From: Clavibacter michiganensis
GTDB taxonomy: Bacteria > Actinomycetota > Actinomycetes > Actinomycetales > Microbacteriaceae
DNA: 64,000 nucleotides
Direction of reading: 5' to 3'
Assembly: GCF_021216655.1 (NCBI RefSeq)
Contig: NZ_CP080437.1
Span: 1,364,001 to 1,428,000, forward strand
The position numbers and the translations under genes are program-made. The notes under the pieces are model-generated. The model was not told where the DNA came from and made no database searches. It saw only the letters and a program-made list of their open reading frames with translations. Shown piece by piece: positions 21,372 through 30,144 of this stretch (its first letter is position 1; the number at the start of each line of letters is the position of its first letter).

Positions 21372-22262
21372 ATGCGCGTCCAGGCCGAGACCCCCGCCGT
21401 CACGATGCCCGACCACCAGTTCACGGGCGAGGTCCGCCTCCGCTGGCTCTCCACCCCGCAGACCCCCGAGCAGCGCGCGGTCGTCGCGGCCGTCACCTTC
21501 GCGGCCGGCGCCCGCACCGTGTGGCACTCCCACGTCCTCGGCCAGACGCTGCACGTGACGTCGGGGATCGCGCGCGTGGGCACGCGCGGCGGCGAGGTGG
21601 TCGAGGTCGGGCCCGGCGGATCCGTGTACATCGCGGCCGGTGAGGAGCACTGGCACGGCGCCACGGCCCACGCGGCGATGGAGCACATCGCGGTGCTGGA
21701 GGACGGCGACGACCCGGTCGACGCGACCACCTGGGGTCCGCACGTGACCGACGAGGAGTTCCTGCGTCCCGCCGCCCCCGCGTCCGTCGCGACGCCGACC
21801 GCCACCCCGGTGGCCGCGCTCCCCGTGCCGCTCGGCGCGCCCGTGCTCGTGCACGCGCTGCGCTACACGGCGATGTTCGGCGAGAAGCCGTTCGACGAGG
21901 CGCTGCTCGTGTACCTCGACAACGGCTCCTACAAGATCCTCTCGCCCGGCGAGGAGCACTACGGCAGCTACGTGTCGACCGCGGGGACGGGCGTCGCGCC
22001 CCGCCACGTCGCGTTCCTGTCGTGGCCGTCGGACGACTGGCACCGCAACGTCGCCAGCCACACGCTGACCTTCGCGGAGGACACGGGCGCCTTCATCCAG
22101 TCGCTCGTGCTGCCGGGCGATGCCGTGCCGCGCGCGCAGCACGGCTTCGCCGAGGTGGTGCCGGATCCCGAGCAGGTCGACATGACGGCCTCGTGGGACG
22201 CGCTGCGCATCACGCACGCGGCCTCGTTCGAGCGCCTGGCGGAGCGCGTCCGGCAGCTCTGA
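21372..22262 (+). CDS. Cupin-domain protein with an uncharacterised C-terminal half
   Basis: A 296-aa protein. The N-terminal half (about 35-110) is a cupin with the metal-ligand pattern H52-x-H54-x3-Q58 and a later H93-W-H95 in AAGEEHWHGA. It is similar to small cupins found with carboxymuconolactone-decarboxylase proteins. After a Pro/Ala/Thr linker (130-155) comes a distinct domain (HALRYTAMFGEKPFDEALLVYLDNGSYKIL and HRNVASHTLTFAEDTGAFIQSLV) that I do not recognise. Function is unknown. It is not clearly part of the thiamine operon: 180 nt separate it from the fusion gene and a hairpin follows it. Confidence 0.75.
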   Translation: MRVQAETPAVTMPDHQFTGEVRLRWLSTPQTPEQRAVVAAVTFAAGARTVWHSHVLGQTLHVTSGIARVGTRGGEVVEVGPGGSVYIAAGEEHWHGATAHAAMEHIAVLEDGDDPVDATTWGPHVTDEEFLRPAAPASVATPTATPVAALPVPLGAPVLVHALRYTAMFGEKPFDEALLVYLDNGSYKILSPGEEHYGSYVSTAGTGVAPRHVAFLSWPSDDWHRNVASHTLTFAEDTGAFIQSLVLPGDAVPRAQHGFAEVVPDPEQVDMTASWDALRITHAASFERLAERVRQL

Positions 22263-22269
22263 CGTCGTC

Positions 22270-22291
22270 GGGGCGGGCCACGGCCCGCCCC
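22270..22291 (+). terminator. Hairpin after the cupin gene
   Basis: A 9-bp G+C stem (22270-22278/22283-22291) with a 4-nt loop begins 8 nt after the cupin stop. Confidence 0.65.
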
Positions 22292-22375
22292 GGCGCTACG
22301 CTCGACCCACCGCGAGCGCCTCCCCCTCCCGCGAGGCGCGCCACCCGAGCCGAGCGCCTCCCGGAAGCCAGGACC

Positions 22376-23773
22376 ATGACCACGACCATCTCGCCGCGCA
22401 CCCGCGCCCAGCGCCTCGACGCCCTCCCCTGGACGCGCGCCCACTCCCGCATCCTCGGCGGCAGCGGGGTCGGCTGGGCGCTCGACGCGATGGACGTCGG
22501 GCTCATCTCGTTCGTCATCGCGCAGCTCGCGGTCGTGTGGGAGGCCGATGCGGGCCAGCTCGGCCTCGTCGCCTCCGCCGGGTTCCTCGGCATGGCGATC
22601 GGCGCGAGCGTCGGCGGGCTGGTGGCCGACCGCATCGGCCGCCGGCAGGTGTTCGCGCTCACGCTGCTGGTCTACGGCGTGGCCACGGGCGTCTCGGCGC
22701 TCGCGATGTCGGTGGGCGCGCTCATCGCGCTCCGCTTCGTCGTGGGGCTCGGGCTCGGCGCGGAGCTGCCCGTCGCGTCGACGCTCGTCAGCGAGTTCTC
22801 GCCCGCACGGATCCGGGGACGCATCATCGTGATCCTCGAGTCGTCGTGGGCCGTCGGCTGGACCGCGGCGGCGCTCATCGGCTACCTCGTGATCCCCGCG
22901 AGCGACGACGGCTGGCGCTGGGCGCTCGCGCTCGGCGCCGTGCCCGCGGTGTGGGCGATCGTCGTGCGGCTGCGCCTGCCGGAGTCGGTGCGGTTCCTCG
23001 AGGCGAAGGGCCGGCACCGGGAGGCCGAGCGCGTGGTGCGCGACCTCGAGGTGGCGGCGGGGGCGGGGGCGGATCCGGCGACGGACGGCGCTGCCGGCTC
23101 GGCGGCCGAGGCCCGGGCCGCGGACGCCGCCACCACCACCGCCACCGCCACCGGGTCCGCGCCCGACGACGACGCCGCCGCGCCCCGCGAGCGCCTCTTC
23201 GGCGCCCGCCTCCGTCGCCGCACGCTCTCCCTCTGGATCGTGTGGTTCTGCGTCAACTTCGCCTACTACGGCGCCTTCATCTGGCTGCCGACGCTGCTCG
23301 TCGCGCAGGGCTTCTCTCTCGTGCGCTCGTTCGAGTACACGCTCCTCATCACGCTCGCGCAGCTGCCGGGCTACGCGGTCTCCGCCTGGCTCGTGGAGAA
23401 GCGGGGTCGCCGCGTGACGCTCGCGGTCTTCCTCGCGGGATCCGCCGTCTCGGCCGGCCTGTTCGGCACCGCCGACTCCGTGACGACGATCCTCGTGTTC
23501 GGCGCCCTCATGTCGTTCTCGAACCTCGGCGCGTGGGGCGCGCTCTACGCCGTGACGCCGGAGCTCTACCCGACCCGCGTGCGCGCCACGGGCGCCGGCA
23601 GCGCGGCGGGCTTCGGGCGCCTCGCCTCGATCGTCGCGCCGCTGTGCGTGCCGCCGCTCCTGGCGCTCGGCGGCGTCGCGCTGCCGTTCGGCGTCTTCGC
23701 GGCCGTCTTCGCGCTGGCCGCAGCTGCTGCGCTCACCCTGCCGGATCTCCGCGGCGCGGCCCTCGAGGACTGA
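22376..23773 (+). CDS. MFS transporter, sugar-porter/AAHS type
   Basis: A 465-aa permease with about 12 helices. The first inter-helix signature is clear (GGLVADRIGRRQVF), and LYPTRVRATGAGSAAGFGR marks the second half, as in aromatic-acid or sugar MFS carriers. The middle cytoplasmic loop (about 225-275) is an unusual low-complexity Ala/Asp/Thr insert. Substrate is not predictable. It follows the cupin gene in the same direction but after a hairpin, so it is probably independently expressed. Confidence 0.9.
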   Translation: MTTTISPRTRAQRLDALPWTRAHSRILGGSGVGWALDAMDVGLISFVIAQLAVVWEADAGQLGLVASAGFLGMAIGASVGGLVADRIGRRQVFALTLLVYGVATGVSALAMSVGALIALRFVVGLGLGAELPVASTLVSEFSPARIRGRIIVILESSWAVGWTAAALIGYLVIPASDDGWRWALALGAVPAVWAIVVRLRLPESVRFLEAKGRHREAERVVRDLEVAAGAGADPATDGAAGSAAEARAADAATTTATATGSAPDDDAAAPRERLFGARLRRRTLSLWIVWFCVNFAYYGAFIWLPTLLVAQGFSLVRSFEYTLLITLAQLPGYAVSAWLVEKRGRRVTLAVFLAGSAVSAGLFGTADSVTTILVFGALMSFSNLGAWGALYAVTPELYPTRVRATGAGSAAGFGRLASIVAPLCVPPLLALGGVALPFGVFAAVFALAAAAALTLPDLRGAALED

Positions 23774-23823
23774 CCCGGCGGATCCGGTCGGTACGCTCGG
23801 GAGCACCGAGCCGAGGAGACCCC

Positions 23824-24000
23824 GTGGTCCTGTCTTTCGTGATCTACCCCGTCATGGCGGTCGTCGTCGTCCTCATCGCCTTCGCGGTCATCGGGACCAG
23901 ACGCTCGAACCCCACGCAGGACGCCCAGGACGCCGTGGCCCGCGAGCGCCGCGCGGCGCGGAAGGCCGAGCGGGCACGCAAGAAGGCCGAGCGCGGCTGA
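23824..24000 (+). CDS. 58-aa membrane protein with basic tail
   Basis: The GTG at 23824 is preceded by GAGGAGA. One hydrophobic helix (VLSFVIYPVMAVVVVLIAFAVIG) is followed by a strongly basic, Ala/Arg/Lys-rich helix (ARERRAARKAERARKKAERG). Short orphan proteins of this shape occur in actinobacteria; no function is known. It starts 50 nt after the MFS stop and may be co-transcribed. Confidence 0.6.
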   Translation: MVLSFVIYPVMAVVVVLIAFAVIGTRRSNPTQDAQDAVARERRAARKAERARKKAERG

Positions 24001-24055
24001 TCGGCCGCTGTGGAGCGTCCGCGCCCCGCGCGGGTCCGGCGCGCATCCTGGACGC

Positions 24056-24265
24056 ATGCCCCCGTACAGCGCCCGCCGTGCCCTGCGGGACGCAGCCATC
24101 CTCACAGGCTTCATGCTCGTGTCGCAGCTGGTCGTGGTGCCGCTGGTCGGCGGGACTCCGACGATGGAGCACCTCGCCGCGGCGCTCGTGGGCGCCGCCG
24201 TCGTCTTCCCCGCCGCCTACCTCATCCGGCGCGCGGCCGACCGAAGACGACGACGGGACGGCTGA
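24056..24265 (+). CDS. 69-aa small membrane protein
   Basis: Two hydrophobic helices (AAILTGFMLVSQLVVVPLVGG and HLAAALVGAAVVFPAAYLI) with basic ends (RRAADRRRRRDG). The ATG at 24056 lacks a strong ribosome site. Coding character and position just before a shared terminator support a real gene. Function is unknown. Confidence 0.6.
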   Translation: MPPYSARRALRDAAILTGFMLVSQLVVVPLVGGTPTMEHLAAALVGAAVVFPAAYLIRRAADRRRRRDG

Positions 24266-24274
24266 GCCCCGACG

Positions 24275-24312
24275 ACGACGCCCCCGTGACCGGCAGGTCG
24301 CGGGGGCGTCGT
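24275..24312. terminator. Bidirectional hairpin between convergent genes
   Basis: A 12-bp perfect stem (24275-24286/24301-24312) with a 14-nt loop lies between the small membrane protein (+) and the SNF2 helicase (-). Confidence 0.75.
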
Positions 24313-24332
24313 GACGTGCTGCGTGTCGCGGA

Positions 24333-26468
24333 TCAGCCCGCGGCCAGCGCCTCCTCGAGCAGGTGCGACAGCGCGTCGAGCTGGACGGACGTGGATCCGG
24401 CCTCGTCGAAGTCCTCGCCGTCGAGCGCGCGCGCCGCGAGGCCCGCCTTGCTGTCGATGAGCTCCGCGATCTTCGCGTCGATCGTCTGCGCCGCGATGAT
24501 CCGCCACGCGGTGACGGGCTCCTCCTGGCCGATGCGGTGCACGCGGTCGATGGCCTGCGTCTGCTCCGCGCTCGTCCAGCTGAGCTCGGCGAGCACCACG
24601 TTCGACGCCGCCTGCAGGTTGAGCCCGACGCCCGCCGCGGTGAGCGAGCACACCACGACCTTGACCTCTGGGTCGTTCTGGAAGGAGTCGATCGCGTTCT
24701 GGCGCGCCGCCGGCGACTGGTCGCCTCGGATGGAGACGCTCTTCAGCTCGCGCTTCGCGAACGTGGCCTCCGCCTGGTCCATCACGTCGACGTGCTTGGC
24801 GAAGAACACGACCTTGCCCACCGAGCGCGCGAGCTGCGCGGCGTAGTCGGCCGCGAGCACGGCCTTGGCCTGGCCGATGCGGCGGACCATGGTGAACACG
24901 TTCTCGCCGGTCTTCTGCGCCTTGGCCTCGTCGAGCTCGGACTGCGCCACGAGCCGCACGAGGCTCGCGCGCTCGGATGCCGGTCCGTCCATGACGTCGG
25001 CGACCGTGGTGCCGCGCGCGCCGACGAGCGCCGTGAACCGCTTGACGAGACGGGCCGCGAGCTCGCGCTCGGCCTGGCGGATGGAGCGGCCCAGGTCGTC
25101 GTCGAGCTCGACCGGGAGGTCCGCGATGCGCTTCGACGGCAGGTCGGTCGCCACGTCGATCTTGCGGCGACGCACGATGCCGAGGTCGATGACCGCGCGC
25201 CGCGCCTCGGCGAAGAACCCGGGATCGGCGGGCGTGAGGCCCGCCTCCTCCAGCTCGCCCATGAGGCGCGACGTGGGCTTGTCGCCGTCGATCCAGCCGA
25301 GGAACTGCCAGATGGCGCGGAAGTCGTCGATGTCGTTGATGAGCGGCGTGCCCGTGAGCGCCATGAGCAGCGGGTTGGACTGGCGCTGCCGGATGCTCTC
25401 GGCGAGCGCGAGCACGAACTTCGAGCGCTGCGACTGCAGGTTCTTGATGAAGTGGGCCTCGTCGACGACCATGCCGCGGAAGCCGAGCGTGCGCAGCCAG
25501 CCGATGTGGCGGTCCAGCACCTCGTAGTTGACGATGACGACGTCGGCGAAGGCGTCGAGCCCCGCCCCGTCGCCGTGGATCACGGTGGCGCGGCGGTGCG
25601 GCGTCCACCGCTCGACCTCGCGCTTCCAGTTCATCTTGACGACGTTCGGCACGACGACGAGCAGCGGGTAGGCGTCGGCGACCGACGCGGCGAGCAGCGC
25701 CTGCGCGGTCTTGCCGAGGCCCGGCTCGTCGGCGAGCAGGAACTCGCGGTGGCCGAGTCGCACGCTCTCGAGGAAGCGCGCCTGGTGGCGCATGAGCTCG
25801 AGGTTCTGCGGCGAGAGGCGGTCGATGCGCGGGCTCTCGGGGAGGTCCATGCTCGCGATGCCGCCGCCGGCGCCGTATTCGAACGACTTGAACAGCGGGC
25901 CGAGCAGCTCCCAGTTCGCCAGCAGGCGGGTGGGCGGCGCGGCGGGCGCGGGCCGGTCGAGGTCGGGCTCGAGGAACGGGTTCGCGAGCACGCGGGCCTT
26001 GACCGACGGCGGCACGACCTGGCGCTCGTGCAGCTTCGCGAGGGCGGGATCCTCGGGCTCGGGCTCCGGCTCCTCCTCCACGACCATCTCCACGCCGCCG
26101 TCGAACAGCATGTGCTTGCGCATGGCGCGGGCGGTCTCGGAGAGCTTGGCGTCGGGATCCAGCAGCGGCAGCACCGAGGTGTCGCGCGCAGCCGTGCGGG
26201 CCAGGATGCTCGCGATGCCGTCGAGGCGCTTCAGCGTCTCGGCGCGCTCGGGGTCGCTGAGCGGGGTGGCCGGGTCCTTCGCGTGCGTGCGCTCCTCGCG
26301 CATCAGCACCGCGATGACCTGGAACTTCGTGCGGTTGACGGGCTTGAGCTTGCCGCGCTGGGCGGCCTGCTCGATCTCGCGCACGGCGCGCGCCAGCACG
26401 GGGATGAGCCCCTCGTTGTCGATCGTGCGCGTGCGGGCGGAGGACCGCCGCTGGCCGGTGCGAGCCAT
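24333..26468 (-). CDS. SNF2-family DEAH-box helicase/ATPase
   Basis: A 711-aa protein with ATG after AAGGAG. Residues 1-~200 are a charged N-terminal region with an EPEPEPED run and no recognised fold. The SNF2 ATPase core follows: Walker A-like DEPGLGKTAQ (about 245), VVVPNVVKMNW, VIVNYEVL, DEAH box VVDEAHFIKN and LTGTPLIND. The helicase C lobe has VVFFAKHVDVMDQ, VCSLTAAGVGLNLQ and AIDRVHRIGQ. It resembles SMARCAL1/RapA-like translocases that remodel protein-DNA or DNA-repair structures. The substrate is not predictable. It stands alone. Confidence 0.92.
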   Translation of the reverse strand: MARTGQRRSSARTRTIDNEGLIPVLARAVREIEQAAQRGKLKPVNRTKFQVIAVLMREERTHAKDPATPLSDPERAETLKRLDGIASILARTAARDTSVLPLLDPDAKLSETARAMRKHMLFDGGVEMVVEEEPEPEPEDPALAKLHERQVVPPSVKARVLANPFLEPDLDRPAPAAPPTRLLANWELLGPLFKSFEYGAGGGIASMDLPESPRIDRLSPQNLELMRHQARFLESVRLGHREFLLADEPGLGKTAQALLAASVADAYPLLVVVPNVVKMNWKREVERWTPHRRATVIHGDGAGLDAFADVVIVNYEVLDRHIGWLRTLGFRGMVVDEAHFIKNLQSQRSKFVLALAESIRQRQSNPLLMALTGTPLINDIDDFRAIWQFLGWIDGDKPTSRLMGELEEAGLTPADPGFFAEARRAVIDLGIVRRRKIDVATDLPSKRIADLPVELDDDLGRSIRQAERELAARLVKRFTALVGARGTTVADVMDGPASERASLVRLVAQSELDEAKAQKTGENVFTMVRRIGQAKAVLAADYAAQLARSVGKVVFFAKHVDVMDQAEATFAKRELKSVSIRGDQSPAARQNAIDSFQNDPEVKVVVCSLTAAGVGLNLQAASNVVLAELSWTSAEQTQAIDRVHRIGQEEPVTAWRIIAAQTIDAKIAELIDSKAGLAARALDGEDFDEAGSTSVQLDALSHLLEEALAAG

Positions 26469-26762
26469 GCAACTCCTTGTTCACTGCCGGGGCCAGGCGC
26501 TGCCTGCGCTCCCGGATCGGAAGGACGTAAGTCCGTCGCGCACGGTGACGCGTGCGGTCGGACGGTGGCGAGGGGACCTGCCTCGAGCAACCGGGGTTCC
26601 GGGTCGGGGGTGGGACGTGGGTCCGCCGCCTGCGCCCGGCCGCCTCGGGGAGGACGGGCACACAGAGGAGTTTAGGGCACGCGGGAGGCGGTGCGCGCCG
26701 GTGTGCGCGGTGCGGCTCTGCCCGGCCCGGTCGCCGTGGGCGGCCCGGCCTAGGGTGGATGC
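26469..26762. other. Divergent intergenic region (294 nt)
   Basis: It separates the SNF2 helicase (-) and the GST-like gene (+) and must hold both promoters. The AAGGAG ribosome site of the helicase lies at its left edge. I see no strong palindrome, repeat or hidden small gene. Confidence 0.5.
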
Positions 26763-27911
26763 ATGACGGATCAGGCGACACCCGCAGGCAGCAACGAGGC
26801 GGGCGCTCCCGGCCGCTACGTCGAGGAGGGTGAGTTCACCCGCGACACGAACTACATCGAGGACCGGATCCTCCGCGACGGCTCGCAGGGCTGGCCCGTC
26901 GAGGCCGGCCGCTACCGCCTCGTCGCGGCGCGCGCGTGCCCGTGGGCGAACCGCTCGGTCATCGTCCGCCGCCTGCTCGGCCTCGAGGACGCGATCTCGC
27001 TCGGCCTCCCCGGCCCCACGCACGACGCCCGCAGCTGGACCTTCGACCTCGACCCCGACGGCCGCGACCCGGTGCTCGGCACCGAGCGCCTCCAGGAGTC
27101 GTTCTTCGCGCGCTTCCCCGACTACCCGCGCGGCATCACGGTGCCGGCGCTCGTCGACATCCCCTCGGGCCAGGTCGTCACCAACGACTACCCCCAGATC
27201 ACGCTCGACCTCTCCACCGAGTGGACCGAGCACCACCGCGAGGGCGCGCCCGACCTCTATCCGGTCGCGCTCCGGGCCGAGATCGACGAGGTCGCCGACC
27301 TCGTCTTCCGCGACGTGAACAACGGCGTCTACCGCTGCGGCTTCGCGGGATCGCAGGAGGCGTACGAGAAGGCCTACGACCGCCTCTTCGGCCGCCTCGA
27401 CTGGCTGAGCGACCGGCTGTCGACCCAGCGCTACCTCGTGGGCGACACGATCACGGAGGCGGACGTGCGCCTGTTCACGACGCTCGCGCGCTTCGACGCC
27501 GTGTACCACGGCCACTTCAAGTGCAACCGGCAGAAGCTCGACGAGATGCCGGTGCTGTGGGCCTACGCGCGGGACCTCTTCCAGACGCCCGGCTTCGGCG
27601 ACACCATCGACTTCGTGCAGATCAAGCAGCACTACTACCTGACGCACACCGACATCAACCCGACCCGCGTCGTGCCCACAGGTCCCGAGACCTGGGGCTG
27701 GCTCGAGCCGCACGGGCGCGAGGAGCTGGGCGGCCGACCGTTCGGCGACGGCACGCCTCCCGGCCCGGTCCGTGAGGGCGAGCGCGTGCCCGATGGCCAC
27801 GGCGCGGTGCCGCGCGGCGGACGCGAGACGCGCCCGTCCGAGGCGCGCGCCTGGGTCTCCGGGACGCCCGTTCCCGGATCGGCCGACGACGGATCCGCGG
27901 ACCGCGCCTGA
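26763..27911 (+). CDS. Glutathionyl-hydroquinone-reductase-like (Xi-class GST fold) protein
   Basis: A 382-aa protein. The active-site motif RACPWANR gives a catalytic Cys59 (CPWA), and the early DTNYIEDRILRDG and late DIDFVQIKQHYYLTHTDINPTRVVP regions match the YqjG/ECM4 family. In mycothiol-using actinobacteria such enzymes probably remove mycothiol, not glutathione, from conjugated quinones. The last ~60 residues (after GWLEPHGREELGGRPFG) are a Gly/Pro/Arg-rich extension beyond the conserved core. The gene overlaps the next start by one base (TGATG), giving translational coupling. Confidence 0.92.
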   Translation: MTDQATPAGSNEAGAPGRYVEEGEFTRDTNYIEDRILRDGSQGWPVEAGRYRLVAARACPWANRSVIVRRLLGLEDAISLGLPGPTHDARSWTFDLDPDGRDPVLGTERLQESFFARFPDYPRGITVPALVDIPSGQVVTNDYPQITLDLSTEWTEHHREGAPDLYPVALRAEIDEVADLVFRDVNNGVYRCGFAGSQEAYEKAYDRLFGRLDWLSDRLSTQRYLVGDTITEADVRLFTTLARFDAVYHGHFKCNRQKLDEMPVLWAYARDLFQTPGFGDTIDFVQIKQHYYLTHTDINPTRVVPTGPETWGWLEPHGREELGGRPFGDGTPPGPVREGERVPDGHGAVPRGGRETRPSEARAWVSGTPVPGSADDGSADRA

Positions 27912-28705
27912 TGGCGGTGCGCACCGCTCCCGGCACGCTCACCCGGCGTCGCCGGCTCCTCGGCCTCGCGATCCGGCACGTCCCGGCGATCGCGCGCTCG
28001 ATGCGGGGCACGCCCGCCGCGGGCACGCGCGTCGTGCGCTTCCCCGCAGGCGGCCAGCAGGGCGTCCCCCTCGACGTCGCCGTGTGGACGCCGCCCGGCC
28101 ACGACCGCTCGGCGACCGGATCCCCCGTGCTGGTCGTCCTCGCCCGGCACGACGGCGACTGGCTGCCGTCCACGCTCGCGAAGGACCTGCGCGCGGTGGT
28201 CGTGACGATGGCGCCCGACGACGACGCGCAGGCGCTCGCGGGCCTCTCCTGGATCTCCTCCCACGCGGCCGGGTGGAACGGCACGCCGGAGCGGCTCGGG
28301 ATCCTCGGCGACGGCCCCGGTGCCGACCGGGCGCTGCGCATCACCGCGCTCGCCCGCGACGCCGACGGCCCCGCCGTCCTGCGGCTCGTGCTCGTGAGCC
28401 CGTCGGGCGACGTGCCGAGCGCCGGATCCGACGACCGCCAGGGCCACGGCCGCGATCGGCTGCCCGACATGCTCGTGCACGTGGGCGCAGCGGATCCGCG
28501 CATCGACCGCGTCGCGGAGGGCGTGACGGCGCTGAAGGCCGCCGGCGCGAAGACCCGGCTCGTGCGGATCCCCCGCGCCGACCGGGGCTGGCTCGCCTAC
28601 CCGGCGGCCGACCCCGCGCTCGCCCGCCGCTCGCTCGACGAGATCGTCGCCTACCTGCGGCGCGGACTCACCGAGGAGCGCGCGTTCGGGGTCGGCCCGG
28701 CGTAG
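27911..28705 (+). CDS. Alpha/beta-hydrolase-like protein with degenerate nucleophile elbow
   Basis: A 264-aa protein translationally coupled to the GST-like gene (TGATG). The fold order suits an alpha/beta hydrolase: VLVVLARHDGDW after strand 3, then SHAAGWNGTPERLGILGDGPGADRALRITAL where GxSxG is expected, then LVHVGAADPRIDRV. At the elbow the usual Ser is replaced (GDGPGAD), so a classical Ser hydrolase is unlikely. A Tat-like RRRRLLG near the start is not followed by a good hydrophobic core. Function is unknown; coupling suggests a role in the same thiol/quinone process. Confidence 0.7.
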   Translation: MAVRTAPGTLTRRRRLLGLAIRHVPAIARSMRGTPAAGTRVVRFPAGGQQGVPLDVAVWTPPGHDRSATGSPVLVVLARHDGDWLPSTLAKDLRAVVVTMAPDDDAQALAGLSWISSHAAGWNGTPERLGILGDGPGADRALRITALARDADGPAVLRLVLVSPSGDVPSAGSDDRQGHGRDRLPDMLVHVGAADPRIDRVAEGVTALKAAGAKTRLVRIPRADRGWLAYPAADPALARRSLDEIVAYLRRGLTEERAFGVGPA

Positions 28706-29042
28706 GGGCGTCCTCCACGGGCACCTTCACGAGGATGCCCGCGGCGATGAAGACGATCGCGGCCACGTACTGCAGCGACTGCCACGTGACGGCCTCGACG
28801 GGGATCACGGCGACGGGGTTCCACATCACGGCGACGGCCGCGAGCAGCGCGGCGCTCCACCAGCTGCGGGCGCGCACCGAGAACACGATCATGATCAGCG
28901 CGAGTATCGCGACCGCGAAGCGCACGACCGTGAAGAGGTCGCCGTCGATCACCGCGAATCCGGCCAGCAGCACGATGGCGCCGAGGAGCCCGGGCGCGAG
29001 CGACGGACGGGTGAACGCGGGGGCGGCGGGGGTGCGGGTCAC
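28668..29042 (-). CDS. 124-aa membrane protein
   Basis: A GTG-started protein with about four hydrophobic helices (LLGAIVLLAGFAVIDG, FAVAILALIMIVFSV, SAALLAAVAVMWNPVAVIPV, YVAAIVFIAAGILV). The conserved look of helix 3 with WNPV suggests a DUF-type small membrane family. Its 3' end overlaps the end of the convergent hydrolase gene by 38 nt. Function is unknown. Confidence 0.75.
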   Translation of the reverse strand: MTRTPAAPAFTRPSLAPGLLGAIVLLAGFAVIDGDLFTVVRFAVAILALIMIVFSVRARSWWSAALLAAVAVMWNPVAVIPVEAVTWQSLQYVAAIVFIAAGILVKVPVEDAPTPGRPRTRAPR

Positions 29043-29176
29043 CGGGACAGTCTGCCAGCGCGCGCCGGGAGCGGGCAGGACACCACGGAGTGCCTGGCTC
29101 GCCCGCGTGCGCCGGGAGCGGGCCGTGGCACACTGGCGGCCATCTGCCCCGCCCGCCGCGAACGCCAGGAGCGCCC

Positions 29177-29689
29177 GTGCCCGAGAACCTCGACGCCCAG
29201 CTCGACCGCATCGTCGCCGCGCGCGACCGCGACGACATGGGCCCGACCATCGCCGCCCTCCTCCCCCTGCTCGAGCGGCACCCCGACGACGCCCGCGTGC
29301 TCTACGAGGTCGGCGGCGCGTACGACACCGCGGGCGAGGAGGCCACGGCGCTCGACCTGTACGAGCGCGCGGAGGCGGCGGGGCTCGCGGGCCACATCCT
29401 CCGCCGCTGCTACCTCCAGCACGGCAGCACGCTGCGGAACCTCGGCCGCGTCGACGAGTCGCTCGCGCTGTTCACGCGGGCCCAGGCCGAGTTCCCGGGA
29501 TCGTCGTCCCTCGCCGTGTTCGAGGCCCTGACCCTGCACGCCGCCGGTCGGCCCGATGCCGCGCTCGCGAGCGTGCTGCGGGTCGTGGCGGATCACGTGC
29601 CCGACGACGAGCTGCAGCGCTACCTCCCCGCGATCCGCGGCAACGCCGCCTACCTCGACTCGCTCGACGTGCCCGGGGAGCCCGCATGA
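29177..29689 (+). CDS. Tetratricopeptide-repeat protein
   Basis: A 170-aa protein from a GTG preceded by CCAGGAG. It is made of helical TPR-like units (HPDDARVLYEVGGAYDTAGEEATALDLYERAEAAGL, then a unit with LGRVDESLALFTRAQAEFP). Such proteins are protein-binding scaffolds. The TGA overlaps the ATG of the next gene (ATGA), so the two are coupled. Confidence 0.85.
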   Translation: MPENLDAQLDRIVAARDRDDMGPTIAALLPLLERHPDDARVLYEVGGAYDTAGEEATALDLYERAEAAGLAGHILRRCYLQHGSTLRNLGRVDESLALFTRAQAEFPGSSSLAVFEALTLHAAGRPDAALASVLRVVADHVPDDELQRYLPAIRGNAAYLDSLDVPGEPA

Positions 29690-30087
29690 CGGCGCCCGCC
29701 GCGCACCCGGGGAGGCCGGACCCCGTGGACGGCGACGCGTTCGTCGCCGCCGTCCGCCGCAGGTTCGAGGCGACACCCTCCCTCGCCCCCGAGAAGACGT
29801 GGGTCGCAGGCCGGGCGAGCGCCGACGGCAGCGCCGTGATCCTCTACTCCGACGGGCAGGGCCGCCTGCGCGGACGCCGCTGGGTGCTCGATCAGCTGGC
29901 TGCGCGGTTCGCGCCGCGCGATGCCCGGAGCCTCGCGGACGACGTCTACCCGAACGAGGTCATCGAGCCCGACGGGCCGATGACGCCGCTCGACGTCGAC
30001 TGGGCCGACGGGCTCGTGGAGGATCCGTCCCGCGTCGGCTGGGTCGTGAACACGTGGACGCACGACGACCCGCCCGCGTCGGGATGA
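29686..30087 (+). CDS. Conserved hypothetical protein coupled to the TPR gene
   Basis: A 133-aa soluble protein. The recognisable segments (AVILYSDGQGRLRGRRWVLD, and WVVNTWTHDDPPASG at the end) do not lead me to a named family. Its start overlaps the TPR gene stop, which argues for a joint function. Confidence 0.6.
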   Translation: MTAPAAHPGRPDPVDGDAFVAAVRRRFEATPSLAPEKTWVAGRASADGSAVILYSDGQGRLRGRRWVLDQLAARFAPRDARSLADDVYPNEVIEPDGPMTPLDVDWADGLVEDPSRVGWVVNTWTHDDPPASG

Positions 30088-30144
30088 CTCCCCCGCTCGG
30101 ATAGCGTGGACGAGCCCGTCCCGCCCCGACCCCGAGGAGCCCCC

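Noticed and set aside
24363..26675. Open frame of 770 codons opposite the SNF2 helicase
   Set aside because: The helicase on the minus strand has complete motifs; the opposite frame has none.
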